Positions 26,780 to 36,629 of a stretch of 64,000 nucleotides of DNA are shown here, in pieces. How positions within the stretch are numbered: position 1 is the first letter of the stretch; each line of letters starts with the position of its first letter. The DNA is from Lentimicrobium sp. GTDB lineage: Bacteria > Bacteroidota > Bacteroidia > Bacteroidales > Lentimicrobiaceae. The stretch spans positions 1 to 64,000 of the forward strand of contig JAHYJC010000009.1 in the NCBI GenBank assembly GCA_019429275.1. The letters are read 5' to 3'. A program made the position numbers and the translations under genes. The notes under the pieces are model-generated. The model saw nothing but the letters and a program-made list of their open reading frames with translations, ran no database searches and had not been told where the DNA came from.

Positions 26780-28822
26780 TCAGAGTTTCATCGGAACTTC
26801 AAAGATTACCAGTGTTCCGACTCCATTGCCGGCATCATTTTTCAGATCAAAAATATTCAGGCTGATTTTATTCTTCCGTTTTCTATTAAACACTTTGAGT
26901 CGTTCGTGAGTAATAGAAGTTGCCATAGATTGATGGACATTATCTGATTTTGAACGAATTTCCTTTGCTTTTTCGCGGCCGATTCCATCATCCCTGATTT
27001 CATAATTTAAGGAGCCTGTATTTTGCCTTAAGCTTACCTCAATAAGGCCTTTGGTTTCCTTATGTTTGATACCGTGTTCAATTGCATTTTCAATAAAGGG
27101 CTGGGCAATCATGGGTGGGATAACCAGTGTGTCGGTATCAAGGGTGTTATCCACCTTAATTTTAAAGTCGAACTTATCGGGGAACCGGACTTTCTGCAAC
27201 TCCAGATAGTTTTCTACAGTCGCAATTTCATCTTCCAGTGTAACAAATTCTTTTGTGCTACTGCTCAATATATTACGCATAAGTCTGGCAAAATGGGCAA
27301 GATATTTATTGGCCATTTCCGGCTCATGGCTTAAGATAAAACTCTGAATGCATGACAGTGAGTTATAAATAAAATGTGGGTTCATCTGCGATCGAAGCAA
27401 ACGCTGCTGAAGTGCAATGCTGCGTTGTTTTAATTTAATGTTCTTCTGGCGCATCAAGAGCAGTAATATTATAATGGTGAGTAACATGACACCAACCATG
27501 CCTATCATTATATACCGGGATTGTGAAATATTTGATTGCCTGAGTTCCATTTCACGCTCAAGCCTCTGAATTTGCTGATCCTTACAAGCCGTTTCGTACC
27601 GGGTATTCAGCTCGTTGACTTCACGACGACGGTAAAGTTTAGTCAGAAGCTTTTCAGTCAATTCTGCATCATATAAACTTTCATATGCGCTCCTGTAATC
27701 TCCTTTGGATTTCATAATATCACTGATTTTCCGGTGAGATTTAACCACAATTTTATATCCTGCAACTTCATAGTAATCAGGGACATCCTGATTTGGCGTA
27801 AACCAGAAATCTATATTTTTACGAGATTCCTGGTAAAAAGAGTGGTTTTCGGCAACCCAGTGCCCTTTTATAATTGCGTTTTTAAAATAATAGATCGCGC
27901 TATCCGCCCGACCTCTGGCATTATAATAATTGGCCAGTTCAATATAAATTTCAGCCAGGTTCATTTCTTCCCCATTATTTTCAGAGGCTTTTTTACTTAA
28001 CAAAAAATAATGGAAAGCAGAATCAGGTTGTTTCAATTGCATAAAACATCTGCCAATGCTGGTTAAATCACGGTCAATAATCAAAAGATTATTCTCCTTC
28101 CTGATTTCATCTGCAGCTTTAAAACAAGACAATGCGCTATCGTACTTTTGAATTTCAAAATAACAAGAACCCAGATGAAACAAGTTGAGTGCCCTTGAGG
28201 CGGGAAAAATGCTGTCATTAAGTCCGGCATATTTTTCAGCTTCAATAAAATAAGGTATTCCAAGCCGGTAATTTGCAGTTTGTTTACAAACCCAACCTAG
28301 TTTTATCAGCAGATCAAAAGTAATCGCATCGCTTTTCGACTTTTCCAGCAAAAATTTTGCCTTAAAAGCATATTTCAATGCCAGATCAGGATTGTTTGAG
28401 TAAAGATAAGTCATTACCAGCAATTCAATAGAGCTAAACCATAACCCACTTTCATCAGACTTTTCAGCAAGGTCAAGTGCATCTAAACCATATCTGACCG
28501 CTTCGGGGTAGTTGCCCTGATGATGATTTGCCAGCCCCATATTATACATGGCCAGCAGGATAAGTTTTTTGTCTCCCTCTTTTTTGGCAATTCTTTGAGC
28601 TTCTGTTGAATAGCCAAGACTTCTTTCGGGATTTGAAATACGGAAATAATATGCCAGTTTAATGAGCGATCCAGCGCGCTCAACACCTTTTGAAATGATA
28701 ATTTTCTGTTTGAGTTCCGTAGTGTCAATTGCATCAGGGGAGTAATAAACCTGCGAATAGCTGAAGGATGAATAACAGATCACGATAATCAGAAGCAGAT
28801 ATTTTTCACAATATGAACACAT
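26780..28822 (-). CDS. TPR-containing LytS-type sensor histidine kinase (cassette A)
   Basis: A 680-residue protein. A signal peptide (LLLIIVICYSSFSYSQ) precedes a periplasmic TPR region (about 30-420), a coiled segment and one transmembrane helix (about 431-452). The cytoplasmic His-kinase domain contains MNPHFIYNSL with the phospho-acceptor His (about residue 480), and a HATPase N-box/G-box region (IRDDGIGREKAKE near 610). Such kinases pair with LytTR regulators. The regulator gene lies 120 bp upstream on the same strand. The paralogue at 38075-40156 has the same plan. The signal is unknown. Confidence 0.92.
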   Translation of the reverse strand: MCSYCEKYLLLIIVICYSSFSYSQVYYSPDAIDTTELKQKIIISKGVERAGSLIKLAYYFRISNPERSLGYSTEAQRIAKKEGDKKLILLAMYNMGLANHHQGNYPEAVRYGLDALDLAEKSDESGLWFSSIELLVMTYLYSNNPDLALKYAFKAKFLLEKSKSDAITFDLLIKLGWVCKQTANYRLGIPYFIEAEKYAGLNDSIFPASRALNLFHLGSCYFEIQKYDSALSCFKAADEIRKENNLLIIDRDLTSIGRCFMQLKQPDSAFHYFLLSKKASENNGEEMNLAEIYIELANYYNARGRADSAIYYFKNAIIKGHWVAENHSFYQESRKNIDFWFTPNQDVPDYYEVAGYKIVVKSHRKISDIMKSKGDYRSAYESLYDAELTEKLLTKLYRRREVNELNTRYETACKDQQIQRLEREMELRQSNISQSRYIMIGMVGVMLLTIIILLLLMRQKNIKLKQRSIALQQRLLRSQMNPHFIYNSLSCIQSFILSHEPEMANKYLAHFARLMRNILSSSTKEFVTLEDEIATVENYLELQKVRFPDKFDFKIKVDNTLDTDTLVIPPMIAQPFIENAIEHGIKHKETKGLIEVSLRQNTGSLNYEIRDDGIGREKAKEIRSKSDNVHQSMATSITHERLKVFNRKRKNKISLNIFDLKNDAGNGVGTLVIFEVPMKL

Positions 28823-28942
28823 AATTCAAAAAGTTAAACTATTACGCAACTTCCTGTTGACTTCAAATGCCGGTTGATGACAAATTCAATATCAGCCCAA
28901 AAAAGATGTTTGCAAACAAAGGCTCCATTTAGTATTCAACTG

Positions 28943-29698
28943 TTATAAATGAGACAACTGTTCAAACATTTCCATCAGCAGATCCTTTTTACGCGAAGCC
29001 ACCGGAATTTTGTATTCGCCGCTCAGTATGACAAAACCACCATCTGCCTTATCGAATCTGCTGATAAACTTCATATTGATCAGAAATGATTTATGCACCC
29101 TGAAAAACCCATAATCAGTCAGCATTTCCTCGTACTCCTTTAAATTTGATGAAACCACTATCCTCTTACTGCCGATAACATTGAGTTCGGTATAGCCACC
29201 GTCAGATTCGAAATAGAGAATTTCGTTTACATCAATCAGATGAATACTGTTATGGGTTTTTACGACCAGTCTTTTTGCTGATTTATCCTGCGAGTGCAAG
29301 TGATCGTTGAGCGCATTTAGTTGGGTATTGAAATCATCCTGAAATATTTTCCCGGCTTTCCCCACGGCCTCAACCAATTCATCAGGATCAACCGGCTTAA
29401 GGAGATAGTCGAGGGCGCTGAACCGGAAGGCTTTAATAGCGAACTCCTCGTAAGCTGTAATAAAAATAACTTTAAAATCAACCGGATCAAGCTGCTGAAG
29501 AAGGTCAAAACCTGTACCATCTTCCATTTTAATATCGAGCAACACCATATCGGGGTGATGTTTTTTAATGGCTTCAACACCTGTTTTTACTCCATTGGCC
29601 TTAGCCACAACCTCAATCCCGGGACAATACTGTTTTACCAGATTCCCAAGGGCAAGGCGCATATGCGGTTCGTCATCAACAATGATGGTACGGAGCAT
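28943..29698 (-). CDS. LytTR-family response regulator (cassette A)
   Basis: A receiver domain (TIIVDDEPHMR at the start; phospho-acceptor Asp in MVLLDIKMEDGTG; Lys in YLLKPVD) is followed by a LytTR DNA-binding domain at the C-terminus (about 150-250; HKSFLINMKFISRFDK). The frame is open 11 codons further to ATG 29731, but MLRTIIVDDE at 29698 is the standard start and aligns with the paralogue. LytTR proteins bind pairs of direct repeats spaced about 21-22 bp. Such repeats stand upstream of three secreted-protein genes in this window, so these are its likely targets (inference). A CATCATTTT/AAAATGATG hairpin lies in its leader at 29778-29800. Confidence 0.92.
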   Translation of the reverse strand: MLRTIIVDDEPHMRLALGNLVKQYCPGIEVVAKANGVKTGVEAIKKHHPDMVLLDIKMEDGTGFDLLQQLDPVDFKVIFITAYEEFAIKAFRFSALDYLLKPVDPDELVEAVGKAGKIFQDDFNTQLNALNDHLHSQDKSAKRLVVKTHNSIHLIDVNEILYFESDGGYTELNVIGSKRIVVSSNLKEYEEMLTDYGFFRVHKSFLINMKFISRFDKADGGFVILSGEYKIPVASRKKDLLMEMFEQLSHL

Positions 29699-29952
29699 TG
29701 ATAAATCCCTTTTGCCCTTAAAAATACGCATTTTAATCTGTTATTACAAGTTTAAACCAAACCAACTTCCATTCTGTCATCATTTTAAGAAAAAATGATG
29801 CGTACTTTTCTTCTGTTTCTATTGCTGGCAAAAGGGTTTAACAACTATTACAGATTTTTTCCTTTTGTCATTTTTTTATGAAGAGAAAAGCGAAAATTAA
29901 TTGCCGGCAACTAAAAGGAAGTAAAATTCGCTCCACCTCTCCTTTTCTTAAC

Positions 29953-31197
29953 CTAATTTACCTTCACAATTTTCTTCGTAATTGTTTTATTGCCAATTTG
30001 AATCCGGCAGAAATAAACCCCTGCTGGCCAGTTAGAAATATTAATGTCAGTGTGGTACGCTCCTGCTGTCGTTCTATTGCCCACAATCACAGCCATCTGC
30101 TGCCCTGAAATATTCAGCACGGTAATACGCACCGGTTCGGGTTTTTCAAGCGAAAGTTGAATAATTAAGTGCTCGTTGGCGGGGTTGGGAAAGATCAGGC
30201 AGGGGCTTCCGGCAAGCGGTTCTTCCATTCCCAGTGCTTCACAGGCTTCCTGCACCTCTTCGGGGCTGTTGCAGCCGGGGGCGTTATTTGTTATGTCAAT
30301 ATCACCATTGGGACTGACCAGGTATTCGCAAACACTACTAACTTCGCAGGCAGACAACAAAGGGTTATACTCAATATAAATATCTGAAATTGAAGCGGGA
30401 GCAATGCTATCGAGGCCTGACAGACTGCTTAAAACATCGTTAAAATAAATCTCAAGATATCCCCCAATGGAAGTCAGACCGGCAAGACCAGATAAATTGC
30501 TTAGGTTGTTGTTATAATTTATCTTGATAGCCCCCCCCACCGAATTCAAATTGCTGAGGCCAGACAAACTTGTCAGATTGTCATCATAAATTTCAATCCC
30601 CCCCCCTACAGAGGTCAGATTTCCGAGGCCGGTTAAATCGATCATGGAAGCGTTTTCCCCAATCCATATTTCCTCTCCAATGGAGGTCACATGGTCGAGA
30701 CCGGTTAAATTAAGCAGGGCTTCGTTTCCTGCAATCTGAAGGAATCCGCCGATAGTCGCTACATTTTCAAGTCCGGTCAGGCTGGTTAAAACATCCGTAT
30801 TTGTGATATCAAGCCCACCTTCTATCGTTGTCAGATTGTTCAATCCATTCAAATTCGCAAGGACAGAAGTACCGGATGGCCACAAATAAACCTCTAAATC
30901 ACCCCCGATATAAGTGATATTTTCAAGACCTAATAAAGAGGTGAGTACCGAGCAGGAATAGATCCGGAGCATTCCTCCAATTGAGGTTAAAACACTTAAT
31001 CCGTTGAGATTGGTTATTTCATCACCTCCGCTAATTATCACAAACCCCTCAATCTCCGTACAACCCGGATAATTGGTTTGGAAATTATCAATCTGTTCCT
31101 GTGTGGTAAAGGTAATGCCTTCGGGCAGGCAGCCCTGCGAAAAGGCAATACTGCAGTTAAAAGCTAATGCTGCGATAATAAGTGTAATTTTTTTCAT
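29953..31197 (-). CDS. Secreted leucine-rich (L-domain-like) protein with T9SS sorting domain
   Basis: A 414-residue protein. The signal peptide ends near residue 20 (AFNCSIAFSQ). Residues about 50-290 form a leucine-rich repeat series of about 24 residues (LTSLTGLENVATIGGFLQI pattern), as in receptor-L-domain-like surface proteins. The C-terminal 75 residues (IFPNPANEHLIIQL ... PAGVYFCRIQIGNKTITKKI) are a type A T9SS sorting domain, so it is exported to the surface or released. A good SD (AAGGAG) precedes ATG. No own operator is seen; a 13-bp hairpin separates it from the beta-helix gene upstream, so it may depend partly on readthrough. Confidence 0.88.
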   Translation of the reverse strand: MKKITLIIAALAFNCSIAFSQGCLPEGITFTTQEQIDNFQTNYPGCTEIEGFVIISGGDEITNLNGLSVLTSIGGMLRIYSCSVLTSLLGLENITYIGGDLEVYLWPSGTSVLANLNGLNNLTTIEGGLDITNTDVLTSLTGLENVATIGGFLQIAGNEALLNLTGLDHVTSIGEEIWIGENASMIDLTGLGNLTSVGGGIEIYDDNLTSLSGLSNLNSVGGAIKINYNNNLSNLSGLAGLTSIGGYLEIYFNDVLSSLSGLDSIAPASISDIYIEYNPLLSACEVSSVCEYLVSPNGDIDITNNAPGCNSPEEVQEACEALGMEEPLAGSPCLIFPNPANEHLIIQLSLEKPEPVRITVLNISGQQMAVIVGNRTTAGAYHTDINISNWPAGVYFCRIQIGNKTITKKIVKVN

Positions 31198-31227
31198 AAT
31201 CTCCTTGTTTTATGCCAAAGGATTGAA

Positions 31228-31263
31228 AATAAGAGCAAAGAGTAGATTCCCTTTGCTCTTATT
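31228..31263 (-). terminator. Intercistronic hairpin after the beta-helix gene
   Basis: AATAAGAGCAAAG (31228-31240) and CTTTGCTCTTATT (31251-31263) form a perfect 13-bp stem around a 10-nt loop, 13 bp past the stop codon of the minus-strand beta-helix gene. Only a short T run follows, so termination may be partial. Confidence 0.65.
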
Positions 31264-31276
31264 TCTTCTCTTGTAA

Positions 31277-33979
31277 CTAATGGACCCTGATGATTTTCCT
31301 TGTCTCGAACTTATTTCCTGTCAGTAAGCGACAGAAATAAATGCCGGGCGGTAATGCAGTTGCATCAAAGTTCACTTTGTATTTTTCAGATTGCTGCCAT
31401 TCGTTTTGAATAACAGTCACTTGCCGGCCAAACAGATCGAGCAGTTCAATGGTAACCATGCAAGGTTCCTGTAACTGGTATTCTATGGTCAAACGCTTGT
31501 TGACCGGATTAGGATAAACCTGGAATCCGGCAGTTGCATCCTCCAGAGGAGCATTGATTCCGGTTCCAAGAATGGTTTCATAAGCACCGATATCAATACA
31601 GCCATCGGAAATTCTAATGGCACTGCCAAGGCAGGTTTCAGGCAGATATTCCGGATAAAACCAGGCTGAAGTATCGGGTGTGCCGGCATTCCAGCAGGGC
31701 GATGTAGCATTGAGAAGCGAATAGGGGGAATCCGGATCGCCGCTGAACATGGGGCCTTCCTGGATGTTAAACAGATAATCCCCATTGATGGTGATACCTC
31801 CAAAACCTGCCTGCCCCTCTTCAATATCGCAATAGTAAAAGCCGGGGCGGCTGCTGAGGAATGAGTTGTAAACCTGATTTCCAGAGATGGCGGCCTCGTT
31901 TCCCCAAAGGATATTATTGATAACCTGGGGATTGGAATGATCATAAAAATACAGAGCGCCTCCTTTGTTAGCCGAATTGTTGGAGATAGTATTATTGATG
32001 TAAATTCCATCGCAGTGGTCATAACAAGCAATCGCACCTCCATTTTGCCCGTAATTATTATAAAATAAACAATTTGAAACAATCGGATCTGACTGAGCAA
32101 AGGAGAAAAATGCTCCACCATATTCAGCCTCATTATCATGGAATATACACTTCGAAAACTTTGGTGATGCATTCCATAAACCAACGGCACCGCCAGAAGG
32201 GGGATAATACCCCGGGAGATCAACCTTGTTGTATCTGAAAACAGAATTTGATATTGAGAGTCCATCGAATCCTTTTATGGCCATGGCCCCTCCACCATTA
32301 TATCCGGTTGCACTGCCCTGTCCATAGCTAAATTCAAAAATACAATGATCAAAAATTGATGCCTGATTGGAGGTTGGTGTTTCATCATAATCAAACCCAT
32401 CCCACCACAGGTTTGGATTGGAGCGGGTGAAAACAATATTTTCATCTGCTGTACCTTCGGCTTTCACACATCCTTGTACTGTGAAATGATACGGACCACG
32501 CACTTTTACCTCAACACCGGGCTCAATGGTTAAAGTCTGACCATTTTCTATCGAAAGGTGTCCGTCAATAAAATAAGGTGAGTTATCAACTGTCCATACA
32601 CCGCTTACCGGGCCTTCGGGGATAAAGGTAGCTTTCTGGTGAACACCAAGCATTGCACCCCCTCCGAGTTCATAATAAACCCCACTTCTGCCATTGCCTG
32701 AGGGCATTGGCCCAACATAGTGAATATCCGAAACATCGGTTATCACATAATGGCTTCCCAAATCCCTGAGGAATGATTGTGCTACATATTGTGCCTCTAA
32801 AGAAGCGTTTGCCGAAATATTATACACTTTACCAACCGAGCTTTTCGTTGACCAGGTTACGGTTCCGGGATTAATGAAAGTCATTTTGTTGGTATCCTGT
32901 AAATATTCAAGTATAGGCTCACCATTAAGCTCAATGATAAATGAGTTGTTGTACTCATTCAACCATTGAAAGCCATTTTCATAACCCCAATCTTCGCCAA
33001 AAACATCAGGTCCCAGGCTGCAAAGCCCCATTTTTAATTTCAAATCACCAACTTCATAGCCTCTGTATTGCAACTGAAGTAAGGTATTGAAAAAGCCATC
33101 AGAACCTTCGATTACATGTCCCAGACAGGCATCAGGATCAGGGTTGATGCCGTCATAATCTACCGAAGCTGAATAATAAACAATATCGCCATGCCCGTTT
33201 CCATAAGGTTCGGGGCCGGTGCCATCGGCATTCCAGCCTGCAGTTCCTTCGTTATCGGCATACAGACCCTGGAGAGGCAGGGTGGGCAAACCTTTTTCAA
33301 AGGTGCAATTTACATTAAAATACCCACCAGACCTGCCGTTTCCTGATAGAACAGCAGCGTTGGTAACCTGCATATAAAACTTCAATTCTTCATTGCCAAG
33401 GTCGGTCTGGAGTGCAGCGGCAACATTTTTAACCGGGTCGGGGCTGTTGCCTGAAATATCATTGACTTTAAGATATCCCGATTCAAATTCCTGCGAACCT
33501 GGTCCGGAAATGTAAATGGCATAATTTCCAATAACTTCAAACAATGGTTGGCCATTTAAATCAAAAGTGCCTATTGCCGGGTAAAAGTTAGCGTATCCCA
33601 CATTTCCCAGTGTAAACCAGTCGCTACCCTCAATATCTTCACCCATGCTGCTAAGCGAAATTTTAAGGGTAACTTGTTCGACAGTGAATCCATTATCCAA
33701 AAGAGCCTGCTGAAACAAAGGAAAACCATTCATGTTGTCCAACAGATGTGCACCTGATGAATAGGTTGGGTCAACATAGTCGCGTGATGCAGTGTAATAA
33801 TACACGCTACCATGGCCATTTCCATAAGGTTCAGGGCCAGAGCCATTTGCATCCCAGGCGGCACCACCTTCGCCTTCCGAATACAGTCCTTCTAACTGCA
33901 ATTGGGATTGAGCGATTAGAAAACTCGTTGCCATAAAAAATGCAACTGAGCTAAGTAAAAATCTTGTAAAAATTTTCAT
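31277..33979 (-). CDS. Secreted parallel beta-helix protein with T9SS sorting domain
   Basis: A 900-residue protein with a signal peptide (ending near residue 23, SFLIAQS). Two copies of an unknown domain at about 24-225 and 230-450 share GLYxxxxGxAxWxAxGxGPEPYGNGHG. A parallel beta-helix follows (about 480-780), with short NNT/NCxF turns such as VSNCLFYNNYGQNGGA, of the kind often found in polysaccharide-binding or lyase proteins; no catalytic residue is recognised. The C-terminus (YPNPVNKRLTIEYQL ... PPGIYFCRLLTGNKFETRKI) is a type A T9SS domain. Its 126-bp leader is almost the same as that of the esterase gene upstream and has a strong AAGGAGGAG ribosome site. It is probably controlled by a LytTR operator. 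Confidence 0.88.
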   Translation of the reverse strand: MKIFTRFLLSSVAFFMATSFLIAQSQLQLEGLYSEGEGGAAWDANGSGPEPYGNGHGSVYYYTASRDYVDPTYSSGAHLLDNMNGFPLFQQALLDNGFTVEQVTLKISLSSMGEDIEGSDWFTLGNVGYANFYPAIGTFDLNGQPLFEVIGNYAIYISGPGSQEFESGYLKVNDISGNSPDPVKNVAAALQTDLGNEELKFYMQVTNAAVLSGNGRSGGYFNVNCTFEKGLPTLPLQGLYADNEGTAGWNADGTGPEPYGNGHGDIVYYSASVDYDGINPDPDACLGHVIEGSDGFFNTLLQLQYRGYEVGDLKLKMGLCSLGPDVFGEDWGYENGFQWLNEYNNSFIIELNGEPILEYLQDTNKMTFINPGTVTWSTKSSVGKVYNISANASLEAQYVAQSFLRDLGSHYVITDVSDIHYVGPMPSGNGRSGVYYELGGGAMLGVHQKATFIPEGPVSGVWTVDNSPYFIDGHLSIENGQTLTIEPGVEVKVRGPYHFTVQGCVKAEGTADENIVFTRSNPNLWWDGFDYDETPTSNQASIFDHCIFEFSYGQGSATGYNGGGAMAIKGFDGLSISNSVFRYNKVDLPGYYPPSGGAVGLWNASPKFSKCIFHDNEAEYGGAFFSFAQSDPIVSNCLFYNNYGQNGGAIACYDHCDGIYINNTISNNSANKGGALYFYDHSNPQVINNILWGNEAAISGNQVYNSFLSSRPGFYYCDIEEGQAGFGGITINGDYLFNIQEGPMFSGDPDSPYSLLNATSPCWNAGTPDTSAWFYPEYLPETCLGSAIRISDGCIDIGAYETILGTGINAPLEDATAGFQVYPNPVNKRLTIEYQLQEPCMVTIELLDLFGRQVTVIQNEWQQSEKYKVNFDATALPPGIYFCRLLTGNKFETRKIIRVH

Positions 33980-34016
33980 AACTCCTCCTTTTTTTGGGTT
34001 TATAGTTTAATTCATA

Positions 34017-34126
34017 TAAAGCTACGAAACTGAGGAGGCAGATATGAAACAGATGTATAAACGCCGTGGAAAAATATATAAACGCCGGGTTTTGGCCGAT
34101 GAACGTTTGCACAATATGACTCAACG
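34017..34126 (-). promoter_or_regulatory. LytTR-type operator and promoter of the beta-helix gene
   Basis: Read on the plus strand, AACG cores (CGTT on the coding strand) start at 34060, 34081, 34102 and 34123, exactly 21 bp apart. On the coding strand the sites look like GGCGTTTAT, close to the LytTR half-site. They lie 10 bp upstream of TTTC (34046-34049), which is 21 bp from TAGCTTTA (34017-34024), a close match to the Bacteroidota -33/-7 promoter. The downstream cores 34060, 34081 and 34102 are the better conserved. Confidence 0.7.
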
Positions 34127-34137
34127 ATTTGATAACG

Positions 34138-34190
34138 TCAAAAAAAAACTGCCTCAACGGTAAATATCACGTTCACCATTGAAGCAGTTT
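34138..34190 (-). terminator. Intrinsic terminator of the esterase-fusion gene
   Basis: On the minus strand TTGAAGCAGTTT-type arms (34179-34190 with 34146-34157, one mismatch in 12) form a stem that is followed by about nine T residues. It lies 20 bp past the stop at 34211. It abuts the LytTR sites of the next gene. Confidence 0.75.
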
Positions 34191-34210
34191 AATGCAGTTA
34201 TATTTACTGG

Positions 34211-36592
34211 CTATTTAATAACCAGCTTGGTAACCTTCTGCAATTCACCAGCATCCATTCGCATCAGATAAATTCCGGGTTGAACCGCCGAAAGATCGGG
34301 ATTGATGGTGTAAATGCCAGCTTGTTTGTTTTCCTGCTGAATTACAGCTATTTCTTCACCCAGCATATTATATACTTTAAGGGTGACAAATGCAGCATAG
34401 GGCAGATTGTAGTTGACTACAAATTGTCCTGTTGTTGGATTTGGAAAGATTGTAAAATCAACATTACTTTTTTCAATAGTGGTTAACATCTCTTCATTCT
34501 TGAAAAAGCCTGGTTTGTTCAGCAATGAAACCAGGGCATGGGGATCAGATATATGGGTATCGTGGCAGGTTTCTTCCCCTTCTACCAGCAAATATCCTTT
34601 TCCGTGCTCGTCGCCTGTAAGGTATTGATACAACGCCCACTCCTCTTCCGGCGACATCATTTTATCAAACTCATCGGCAAAGATGGTAAGCTGAACTCCA
34701 TGCCGGGGTTTGAAGATATCAGGGTTAGCACTCACCCTTGGGCGGGTGGGATGGTGCGAGTTGGGATCAATAATTGCAAATGGCAAGCCTCCCATATGAA
34801 ACAGCAGAGGCCCGGCTTCAATACTGTTATAGCCATTGGCAAAAACCTCCGCATGTGTAGGGGCACCGGGAACCATAGCCGGAGGAAAATAACAACAGGT
34901 ATTGGTGAAGAAAAGATAAGGCCATACAGCCAATGGTATATTTAAAATCCACCCATGATCTGGATGGTCAATGGACATGGGGATCAGTTGCGCTGCGCCG
35001 GCTCCCAGGAAAGCCCAGGGCAAAGGAGCTGGAATGCCAGGGGCCAGTAAAATAGCATTTTTAATACCGAACTCTTTTCTCAGATTAGTACCCTGCTGAA
35101 CAAGCATGTCCTGGAACAAAATAACCTCAAGCCCGCCAAGGCTGTGTCCCATAATCGTATTGGGCTTTACCCCATGTACCTCATTAAGGTATTCAAGCGT
35201 TTTACTGATGACCGAAATATAGTCCTCAAAATACATATCTGCCAACTTAAAGCTGGTGCCTGAAACCGGATTGTAACCCTGCGGAAATCCGCTTCCACCC
35301 CTTCCGGGCATGTCAATGGCATAAAATTCATTGAGGTGTGCGCTTTCTGGTCCATTTGTAAAGAGTTCCTCGGCCAGAGGTTTCCAACAGTTGGCGGTAT
35401 GCGCCATGCCTTCAATGGCAAAAATTTTGCCGTGATCAGCCCATTCAGATGCATTTTCGTTTACATAAACATTCACATTGATGTCGATGGTTACACCGGG
35501 CTGGAATTCAATATCATTAATCAGCAAGCTGTAATCTTGCGGTGCATCCTTGGTCTTCCAGACCCCGTCAATAAACCTGAACCCCTCTTCAAGAGCAGGA
35601 TTTACAAGGAAATGGCCGCCATCAAAAGGGAAAAAAGTATAATCCCAGTTATATTCATCCAAACGGTTCATAAACTGGGTGATGGTTGGATATGGCACAA
35701 CCATATCGGTAGTGCTTTGCGCAATCCAGTATTGTGTGTTCGGCGGCTTTGTGGCTGATGGTATCATAAGGTAAATATCATCCTGCAACCAGTCGTCGTA
35801 GTATTGGGGAATAATATTTCCATCAGCGTCAAGAAATATATTAACAAAAAATGGAGGATTAGCCAGATTTGCATTGTATGCTCCTAACAGCGTAAATACC
35901 AGTGCCGAAAGCTGCCCATTTGCAGGGCTGTAATTGTAAGGTGGGGTGCCACCACTTTCGGCAAGAAAACCAGGGAGTAGCACTTGAGTGGTAAAGTCCA
36001 TATTTTTGTAGCCTGCAATATCAGCCACCGCCCCATAGAGTTCCGGGAAACGGATTGACATACTCCAACCGGCATGACCACCCATGGAATGACCCATGAG
36101 ATATCGGAATTCCTGTCCTTTAAGCACATGATAGTTTGATTCGATGTAATTGACCAAATCAATCCTCACCATGTCTTCAAAATTGCCATACAGCGCTGAG
36201 TTGTACCAGCAACTGCCTGCATAGGGCGGCGCCCAGCCATTGGGCTTAACGATTACAAAGGGATCAATTTCCCCGTCGGCAGTCATTTGGTTCAAAATGG
36301 GAAGAAAATCTTCATAACCATTATGGTTGTTTACCTGCCCAAGGTGGTTGACTGCGCTGTGAAGTAAATAAATAACCGGATAGTTCAACCGTGGGTTGTC
36401 GAAGTAGCCGGGTGGAAGCCACACATCCACCATGTGGTTTGCACCCAGCGCATTGCTGAAAAACTGATCGTCAACCACGGTGTATTGGCCGTAGTTAACG
36501 GCAGGAATGGCAAACAGCAAACAGATTGCTGCCATGACCGACAGAATTTTTACTTTCATCGCATGTGAGCAATGATTGATTGGTTTTTTCAT
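34211..36592 (-). CDS. Secreted double alpha/beta-hydrolase (esterase fusion) with T9SS domain
   Basis: A 793-residue protein with two hydrolase domains in tandem. After a signal peptide (LLFAIPAVNYGQ, to about residue 35), the first domain (about 36-345) is of the esterase-D type, with Ser in MGHSMGGHAGW and a His in DGGHFLV. The second (about 355-690) has Ser in MGHSLGGLEVILF and a late His (HDTHISDPHAL). A type A T9SS domain ends the chain (IFPNPTTGQFVVNYN ... PGIYLMRM). The first domain is homologous to the esterase at 41050. The start is set by AAGGAGGAGTT just before ATG 36592. The promoter carries three LytTR-type sites, so it is probably regulated with its neighbours. Confidence 0.9.
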   Translation of the reverse strand: MKKPINHCSHAMKVKILSVMAAICLLFAIPAVNYGQYTVVDDQFFSNALGANHMVDVWLPPGYFDNPRLNYPVIYLLHSAVNHLGQVNNHNGYEDFLPILNQMTADGEIDPFVIVKPNGWAPPYAGSCWYNSALYGNFEDMVRIDLVNYIESNYHVLKGQEFRYLMGHSMGGHAGWSMSIRFPELYGAVADIAGYKNMDFTTQVLLPGFLAESGGTPPYNYSPANGQLSALVFTLLGAYNANLANPPFFVNIFLDADGNIIPQYYDDWLQDDIYLMIPSATKPPNTQYWIAQSTTDMVVPYPTITQFMNRLDEYNWDYTFFPFDGGHFLVNPALEEGFRFIDGVWKTKDAPQDYSLLINDIEFQPGVTIDINVNVYVNENASEWADHGKIFAIEGMAHTANCWKPLAEELFTNGPESAHLNEFYAIDMPGRGGSGFPQGYNPVSGTSFKLADMYFEDYISVISKTLEYLNEVHGVKPNTIMGHSLGGLEVILFQDMLVQQGTNLRKEFGIKNAILLAPGIPAPLPWAFLGAGAAQLIPMSIDHPDHGWILNIPLAVWPYLFFTNTCCYFPPAMVPGAPTHAEVFANGYNSIEAGPLLFHMGGLPFAIIDPNSHHPTRPRVSANPDIFKPRHGVQLTIFADEFDKMMSPEEEWALYQYLTGDEHGKGYLLVEGEETCHDTHISDPHALVSLLNKPGFFKNEEMLTTIEKSNVDFTIFPNPTTGQFVVNYNLPYAAFVTLKVYNMLGEEIAVIQQENKQAGIYTINPDLSAVQPGIYLMRMDAGELQKVTKLVIK

Positions 36593-36629
36593 AACTCCTC
36601 CTTTTTTTGGGTTTATAGTTTAATTCATA

